Source: Silene latifolia | Taxonomy: Eukaryota > Streptophyta > Magnoliopsida > Caryophyllales > Caryophyllaceae | Direction: 5' to 3' | NCBI RefSeq assembly: GCF_048544455.1 | Contig: NC_133526.1 | Location: forward strand, 1-64,000 | Length of the DNA: 64,000 nt | Shown here: positions 57,283-64,000 of the stretch, one piece after another | Layout: each line of letters starts with the position of its first letter | Numbering within the stretch: the stretch's first letter is position 1 | Notes under the pieces: model-generated | What the model was told of the DNA's origin: nothing | The model's input: only the letters and a program-made list of their open reading frames with translations | Databases searched by the model: none | Translations under genes and position numbers: made by a program

Positions 57283-60200
57283 TTACTTGTCTGTTGGAGT
57301 TGCAGGACTTTTTCCTAGTTTAGATGACCGAGATTGTGTCAGGCTCGGACTGTATGGTCCAGTGACACCAGAGAGGGGACTTAGTTGCGCTCTAAGCTCA
57401 CCGACTCGAGGACTATATGCTGCGCGTCTGGGGCTATGAATGCCTATCTCCCTTGCTGGTGTTGTTGTCGAGCTTGTTACTTTCGGACTACAAACGCGCC
57501 TAACCTCACCTCGGCTTCTTGTCACCATTTCATCCAATATTTCAGCATCCCCCACAAGTGCAGCTCCTGATGCCAGCTCCAGTTCCTGTTTCAGATATCA
57601 TCAGATTTATACATTCAGATTTAAGACCCGACTAAAGTGCCAGCCACTGTGCTATTAAATAGTAATGTAATACCGTTGCCAGATTGAATGGCAGAGCAGG
57701 CGACTCTTCAAACTCGGCTGCGTCTAAATCTTGAAGGTGGGCTCCTTTGAAAAACTTTGGGAGAATGTATTGTCTGACAGGAACTAATAGCATGATCATG
57801 AGAGGGAATAACACCCCTGCTATTGGTATCCATGTTATTCCAAAACATACTCCCAGATACAATGTCTGGAATATGGTGAACAAAGCAATGCTCTTGAAAG
57901 GCACCGTCTCCACAAATGTCGCATGATAGTCCTCCAGAACTCTGCAATTACGACATTCGTCAATGACTTCACATTCTTACATGAAAACCCCAACGATACA
58001 AAAATACGCTAAAGTGAGCAGGTGCTTACTTGTAACGCCTGCTAGGCGCTGTAAACAGGAGGAGGATTCTTTCCCAAAACTGATTACCAGGTAAGCTTTC
58101 AATGGCCATGAAAGCAAAATAACCCCAAAGTACAGAGGTTGGGATCATTTTTAGAATAGGCATGGCCGCAACACATCCACCTACCATTGTTGCTTGAAGC
58201 AGGTTGCTCACACGTTGCTCTTTAACCTCGACTGGCAGTAACTCATCAATCTCCTTCTCCACATCAAACACGCTGTCATCTACAGGTGCGTTTATTTGTC
58301 CCATACTTGCTGCAGCTTGAATGGTTGAGTCTTTTAGCTCCTTCAACCCCTATTCAACAATAAATTTTGCTCAAGCGAGTTTATTTCATGCAAACTTAAC
58401 TAGATGGTCTAGGCAAAGAGAACGAGTTGAAGAATTGTACTCGAGCTGAAGGCTCTTGGTAGACAAGAGGGGTTTGCATCTGCTGATATGCTTCTTGCAT
58501 ATTTCCATATAGCTCTCCCAGACTTGCATTCTTTCCCATGCTAGACCGAGCTGTTGCGACAAGCCGGTTCCTGAGAAGCTGGATACAAATTTGTCGATTG
58601 TTGATCAAAGCCCCTAATGTCGACTATACATTGCACTCCTTGTTATAATAGTGCTTTTCGAGAAATTACCTGGTGTTTAAGGGTAGCTAGGCTCTTTGTA
58701 TGCATAGGAGACTGAGGAATGACACCATTAGAGGGGGGAATACCGAGAAGACCACAAAGTAATGTCTACGCACAAGAAAAAGGGAGCTGAGAGTTGAGTA
58801 CCTCGAAAATAAACAAGAAAGAAGCAAAGGGAAAACGAAGATGAAAAAGAGTGGTGGATACCATAAAACCAAGAAGAAGCAAGTCATAGTGAAAAGAAGG
58901 TGGCTTTCTCAAATTGAACTCTTTCTGCTGAGCAAGCTGGGATGCTACACTGTGATCAAAATAGTAAAGCACTGCAATCATAGTTGCTGGTACGAAAGCC
59001 CCGACTATGTACATTACTGGAACATTTAGCATATCCTGTCATAATGAATCAGTAGCAGTAAGTAGGCGTATTTTGTAGCTTGAAATCATTCGAATTTAAT
59101 ATTAATTTGACACCAACCTTGACGACTGTCCAGTTGTCATATGCACCAGGAGACCATGGGTTTGGGCTGAAGAGACGTCTAGGTATTCCATGTGGTACAC
59201 TTTGAGATGGTATGTAGGAAGCACCTGTCCAAACTAGAACCATTAATGGAACTCCATAGTCTGCTATCAAGCTCCGGACCCAACCTGAAAAAGGAAGGCG
59301 TACATCCATGAATTTCTAAATCCAAGCAATATATGTAACGTTTTGGTTTTAGAAACAATAATAAGCAGGAAGTTATGCATACCCGCTCCATATCTCCATG
59401 ACCGCGCTTTTCTGCTTCTTAACGCTGTCAGCACAAGTCCGAAAGAGAGGACCAAGGCAAACATCCCATTAGCAAACCTCCACGAAGACATGAATTCTAT
59501 TGCTTTTGGATTTTCTCGTTCAGGTATGCCAAACTCCTCCACTAGCCCCTAAGACAATCATGACATAGCAATTCCACAATAAGCAGTAGAAACAATAGGT
59601 TTGCAATTTGCATCTTCTTAGTAAGTGGTACATAAGTCTAATAGGAGTTGGTTTTAAGGCTGAATGAATACCTTGATAGCTTGCTGCATAAAAAGCATAG
59701 CAATAAGAAGACCAAACAATTCTCCAGCGAGACGGGTGAATCGGTTAATAATGGAACAAGCCCCTAAGATAGCCATAATGAACAATAGGGCTGCTGTCCA
59801 AACACAAACCCTGAGACAAGTTGGAAATGGTATTTTTAAGAAGAGATTAAATAAATAGTATTACTCCAAGGGTATGTATGTATGTATGAGTGTATGACTG
59901 ACCATCCAGCCCAAGCTAAGAAGAGATTGCGACCCAAACCAGCGCGGTCTTTGGCAAAATTGAACATGAAAGTGTACATGATGACAGTGGGTTCAGCAAC
60001 ACCTAGGATGAGGAGGGGTTGACCACCGATAATTGAGTGTATAATGCCACAAAGTGCAGTAGATGACAGCGTCTGGACTGCAGATAAAACTCCATCTGCA
60101 ATTCATCATGTCCATTTATTTGTTGAAAAATTGATGATCTATAATAATATGATGTAATATGTTGAAATGACTATCTAGTAGTAGACTAGTAGTAGTAGTA

Positions 60201-60514
60201 GTAGATACATGATACACGTACCTGTACTTCTCCCAAGTTGCTCTCCAAAAGAAATGACTGGGATTGCAGAAGCAAAGAATATATATGTGGTTGGAGCTAG
60301 AATCCTGGAATTAATTAAGTAATGAATAATAAAGCATTGCATTGCATTCATGATTGATTGATGAAGAAATTTAAAAAAGGAAAAACAAGTAAGTATATAC
60401 ACGAATATACCTGTATCCTGCTTTGAATCCACCAGTCCAATCCTGCTTGTAACACATGAGTCTCCCTTTTAAGTCATTTTTGATCCCTTGGAATGGTATG
60501 AATGTCTCCTCCAT
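57283..60514 (-). CDS. BOR1: BOR1-type borate exporter
   Basis: An SLC4-like membrane transporter that exports borate, loading boron into the xylem. Exons on the minus strand: 60514-60411, 60304-60222, 60095-59903, 59810-59672, 59548-59383, 59284-59118, 59035-58862, 58765-58670, 58578-58441, 58349-58030, 57941-57674 and 57585-57283, giving 716 aa (AtBOR1 704). Many hydrophobic segments occur, with signature blocks [40 protein letters not shown] and [20 protein letters not shown]. The loop [17 protein letters not shown] holds Tyr398 and Tyr405, matching sorting tyrosines of AtBOR1, and Lys592 in FFKGAHLQD corresponds to Lys590, the lysine ubiquitinated under high boron. The C-tail [20 protein letters not shown] is BOR1/2-like. 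So boron-triggered endocytosis and degradation is probably conserved. Start [19 protein letters not shown] is the family N-terminus. Confidence 0.96.
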
Positions 60515-60627
60515 TTTTATTTATTTATTTATTGCTTCAAGATCTCTAATACTGCTTCACTCACAATCTAAACTAACTGCACTTGATTCTACTTCCTTAG
60601 CACACACAATGGATCCACTTACAATAA

Positions 60628-60668
60628 TGCTTAGCTCACTGATCCCAGATATATCATATATATTACAT
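60628..60668 (-). promoter_or_regulatory. Possible upstream ORFs in the BOR1 leader, including AUG-stop
   Basis: On the minus strand ATGTAA (60668-60663) is a start codon directly followed by a stop. It is followed by a second small frame, ATG ATA TAT CTG GGA TCA GTG AGC TAA, nearby. Upstream ORFs in Arabidopsis BOR1 reduce translation when boron is high, and AUG-stop acts this way in NIP5;1. Whether these lie inside the transcript is unknown; the AT-rich stretch here could instead be the TATA region. Confidence 0.35.
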
Positions 60669-60699
60669 GATTTTCTAAGGAGCTCTTAATTTAAACTAA

Positions 60700-63600
60700 C
60701 AATAATAATAATAAAGAGAGTAGTATAGAAGAAAGAAAAGCTAGAAAGGTGGTAGGTAATTAGATGAAGTCAAATTTTGAAGGAAAGTGACGAGTATATT
60801 CCCCTTAGAATTAGAAAGGCTATAGCAGCAATACAAGCTGGAGGTGATGGTATTTTATTAAATAAGCTGCTGCAGGGAATAATTAAAAGGAAGTGTAAGA
60901 TGCAATCATGCAGCAGCAGCAGCAGCAAGTGCTACCAAACACAAACTTAAACTCCCAAACCTTTTGGCTGATGTTATTGATGAATTTAAAGTGGGCTTTC
61001 TTGTTTCTTGGCTTTAATGTGATGAGGTGAAGGTAGCAAGGAAACCTCCAAATATATAATGCTTGTAAAGTAATAAAGGAGAAAGGAGGTTGGGTGACGG
61101 ACTGAGGAGGACTTATGTCCAATGGTGACATAGTATTTGCTCATTTGATATGCATATTATTATTATTATTATTATTAATTAATAAATTAAAACCGAGGGT
61201 CAACCGCCAATCTTACTAACATTTACACATCAATATCCAGGTCATAGCCTTAAATCTCCCTCCCAAACAAAAAAAGAAATCTTAATTTAGTTAGGTTGCC
61301 CTGAATTCCATATATGTCCTAGACGACTTGCTTGTTTGTTGTTCATTCATTGTATTGGGCTATTGGCCTTTTTTAGGTTATTAATCCATATTGAAAACAA
61401 AATCGGCTATCATCCCTTTAGTATTATTGTTAATCAGTAGTACGCAGCATTACATGATTACATCGTAGTCATAGACATAGTAGTAGTACTCCGTATAATA
61501 CAATACACATGCATCATTATTGATAATTGGTAGGCCGGCTATTAAAATAAAAGAAATAAACAGGTAAAGATAAAAGAGAGAGAGGGTGCATTGGAAAGAA
61601 GCTCATTTCCACAAAAAAACAAACTGGCGGGTGACACCAACTTCGACCAGATATATAAAACTATATATACAGATTACAGTAGTAGTACTGTCTAAACAAG
61701 TACTGTAATAAATATGAATGCTACGTATGTACAGTACAAGCCAGCTAATAATATTACTGCTTAGCTATCTTGCAAATAATGATGTGCTTTATAATTAATC
61801 AAAACTCCTCCAGTATTACTATTACTATTACTCAAAAATGTGAGCTACTCAAGGTTGGATCATTTCCATTTGTGACTTGCAAAATGGCTTCATAAACTCA
61901 CAATCTTACATTGTCCCCCCATTACCTCCCCTATAATTTCAGCTCCTTCCAAATCCACTTATCTCAATTATCTATCAGGTTGTCACTTTGTATAGTTCAG
62001 CTCTATTAAACTCAGCAACCTGATTACCGTTGTTATAAAATACTTGCCGACATACTGTAAGTAATAATAAGGAACCTGATCAATATGGGTATATTAATTA
62101 AAAACAAAGTAATCAGGCCATCTAGTTAACATGTCAACTTAAACGTATGAGTATAATGTAGGTGTGAAGAGTCATCATATCATATGATAAATGTATTAAA
62201 AATGTATATGTAGAAATTCTGGTGATCTCATCTTTGCAGAGAGTCAATCTTGTAAATTATAATTAAAGAGCAAGATAAGAGTTGGACGAGGCTAGAGACG
62301 GTGGACATCAAATCAAGAGACTATCACGACATGGACGTGTTGATGCTTACATACCCAAGTGTAAGCGTAATGAATTAGCAACAAGTCTCCCTTGCGACGG
62401 GTCAAATATTACCCACATGGGTAATCCCTCGACAATTTGCTTTTGCCTTATCTCCCCATGCGGGTTGTATTTGGCCCGTCGCAAGTTTGCGACGGATATG
62501 CCCGTCACAAATGAGAATTTGTGATAAATTAGAAATTGGTGGGAGCTAATTAATTTCTCCATAGTAAGGCCAAATCATTTTAAAAAAAATAGGAGTAAAC
62601 AAAGGTAAATAAAATAAAAATAAGGTAGGAGTTAATAAAGTGGTGAAAAATAAATGAAGAAATTAAAGTAGTTGATGCTATATATGTTTGACGCTTACTA
62701 TTAGCCGCGCCACTCTTAAGAGTTAAGAGTGCTTCTTGTGGTGATGTGGTATATTCATGTCTGTGTCGTAGCCATAGACGCGAGTGGCGTGGTGCTGGCC
62801 GGTGCTTTGCAAATTAAATGGCAATAAGATGGTGAATAATGCATGCTGCTAGATTGAGGACGGACATGATCATCTTCAATTCCCAACTGGACTAGTTACT
62901 TAGTTAGTTAGTTGTGCTTAATATATATTAGTGATAGATAGTCACCTCTGAAATTTAATTTAATAATCTATCTATCTTGATTACACCCAAAGAAACAAAG
63001 AAAGGCAGATGCAATATGTTATATGCATGCAGAATCGCAGATCCATCCCATGGCATGTGGGCGGGCTACATACATTATTTCTTCTCACGTCAATTTAATC
63101 ACATTGATTATATATAAATATTGTTATTGATTCATTGATTAACTTACCTGCCTCCTAGTTAGTGCTCTATCTCAAAACAATGACTAAGGGCTAAGCATCA
63201 AAATTTAGTCACTCATTCTAAACACACACATATAATTATATCATCCCGTCTTTATCTAATACATACGGAGAGTAACTACTTCTTATTAGTGAGTGGTAGA
63301 TACTAGATTGTGTGTAAATTGTAATGATTGAGTTGCACCATATATATATATATATAATTGTGCGTTTAATTTGCAGATTCGACCTCTCAGCTTTTCAATT
63401 TAAGTATGTAGCAACTTTACATGATTGGAAACAAGAGGCTATCAACACCCTACTTGTCACAAATGACTCCTTTACTACTGTCAGTATTTTCTAGAGTCAA
63501 GAGTGGTCATCACTTGGAAGACAGCTTCAATATACTCATACTCCGTAGAGTCCATACTTCATAATACTAATAGTTAGTCTCGCTAATTTATGAGGCTCCC

Positions 63601-64000
63601 TGTCTCAGCATGCATGCTATCTATATCCTGCACTGCTTCTGCTTGTTTTCCTCCAAATTTAGCGACTTGTTAAGACAAGCACAAGATCGAGGTATGTATT
63701 CCAATCCAAAACCCCGGCTAAAAATGTACAGGGTGACATGATATGTAGTCTTTTTCATTTAGCGCATGCATGCTTACTTGAATTACCAGTGTTTGGTACA
63801 CCATAATAGTGCATAAGTGGGTAAGGTTTAATAAAGATGGATTGTTGACCTTCTTTTCTGCTAGTTTCTTAGCCCCTCATGTCCATTGCTTCCTTTACAA
63901 AGTTGCCATGAAATCATTTTGTCTACATTCTTTGCTTTTCCAGCGTGTGGACACAATAAATCTTTGTCAAATTAGAGAGCACAAGCAAACCAAATCTTTT
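60700..64000. other. BOR1 upstream region and AT-rich intergenic sequence
   Basis: No gene is supported. Features seen: AAT/ATT runs (about 60702-60716 and 61148-61178), a CAG/GCA run at 60909-60926, TATATA runs, and one MITE at 62386-62516. The end (from about 63370) has sequences such as TTTGCAG|ATTCGACC and CGAGGTATGT that could be splice sites of a transcript continuing beyond the window, but there is no open frame to support it. Confidence 0.45.
62386..62516. mobile_element. Short MITE with TCTCCCTTGCGACGGG ends
   Basis: The left end TCTCCCTTGCGACGGGT and the right end, read on the other strand, TCTCATTTGTGACGGGC are inverted repeats. They match the ends of the element at 41815-41997, but the 131-bp middle differs, so it is a separate member of the same family. 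Confidence 0.72.

Noticed and set aside
63370-64000. Start of another gene or a microRNA precursor at the right edge
   Set aside because: Splice-like motifs are present, but there is no supporting frame and no hairpin or known miRNA sequence that I recognise.

Overview
This is a stretch of a flowering-plant nuclear genome, from a eudicot and most likely the Caryophyllales (Caryophyllaceae, Silene-like). The signs are spliced plant genes with short AT-rich introns, plant-specific families (SPL, BOR, plant ATG8), MITEs typical of plants, and Tat/Retand-type Ty3/gypsy elements with a tandem repeat and an antisense ORF, a form described from Silene. The species call is inference. I found no complete RNA genes, CRISPR arrays or bacterial features.

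Host genes, in order: an SPL1/SPL12-type SBP-box transcription factor (5390-10387, +, 9 coding exons, 878 aa); an ATG8 autophagy modifier (12062-12894, +, 5 exons, 125 aa); a ZNF598/HEL2-type RING and zinc-finger E3 ligase of ribosome quality control (17254-13918, -, 6 exons, 856 aa); a single-exon classical SDR dehydrogenase (43614-44420, +, 268 aa); a clade-G-like PP2C phosphatase (46632-44892, -, 3 exons, 365 aa); the nuclear cap-binding subunit CBP20 (49387-55687, +, 8 exons, 252 aa), which carries a U12-type AT-AC intron; and a BOR1-type borate exporter (60514-57283, -, 12 exons, 716 aa). In every multi-exon gene the splice phases I worked out sum to an intact reading frame. The genes form no pathway together, but SPL1, ZNF598, SDR and BOR1 lie in the same order on Arabidopsis chromosome 2 as I remember it, so this looks like an old conserved block inflated by transposons.

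Repeat layout: 1-3547 is a truncated, reverse-oriented Tat-type LTR element. 8101-9151 is a Mutator-like element inside an SPL intron. 18039-18707 is a second TIR transposon. 19183-30371 is a young 11.2-kb Tat/Retand-like LTR element with a perfect 5-bp target duplication, an internal array of about 77-bp repeats and a long antisense ORF region. 30600-31640 is dense microsatellite with LINE-type 3' ends. 31695-38842 is a 7.1-kb non-coding LTR element with a perfect target duplication. 38843-43350 holds a cluster of Stowaway and Tourist MITEs, one nested inside another repeat. The CBP20 introns carry an RTE LINE end, a Tourist MITE, a large palindrome and a plastid DNA insert.

The strongest candidate for something undescribed is in the 31695-38842 element. 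Its LTRs and its leader carry 18 copies of a 14-bp palindrome (TACTCGATCGAGTA and close variants), mostly spaced 19-22 bp apart, about two helical turns, in an element with almost no coding capacity and a marked shortage of C on one strand.
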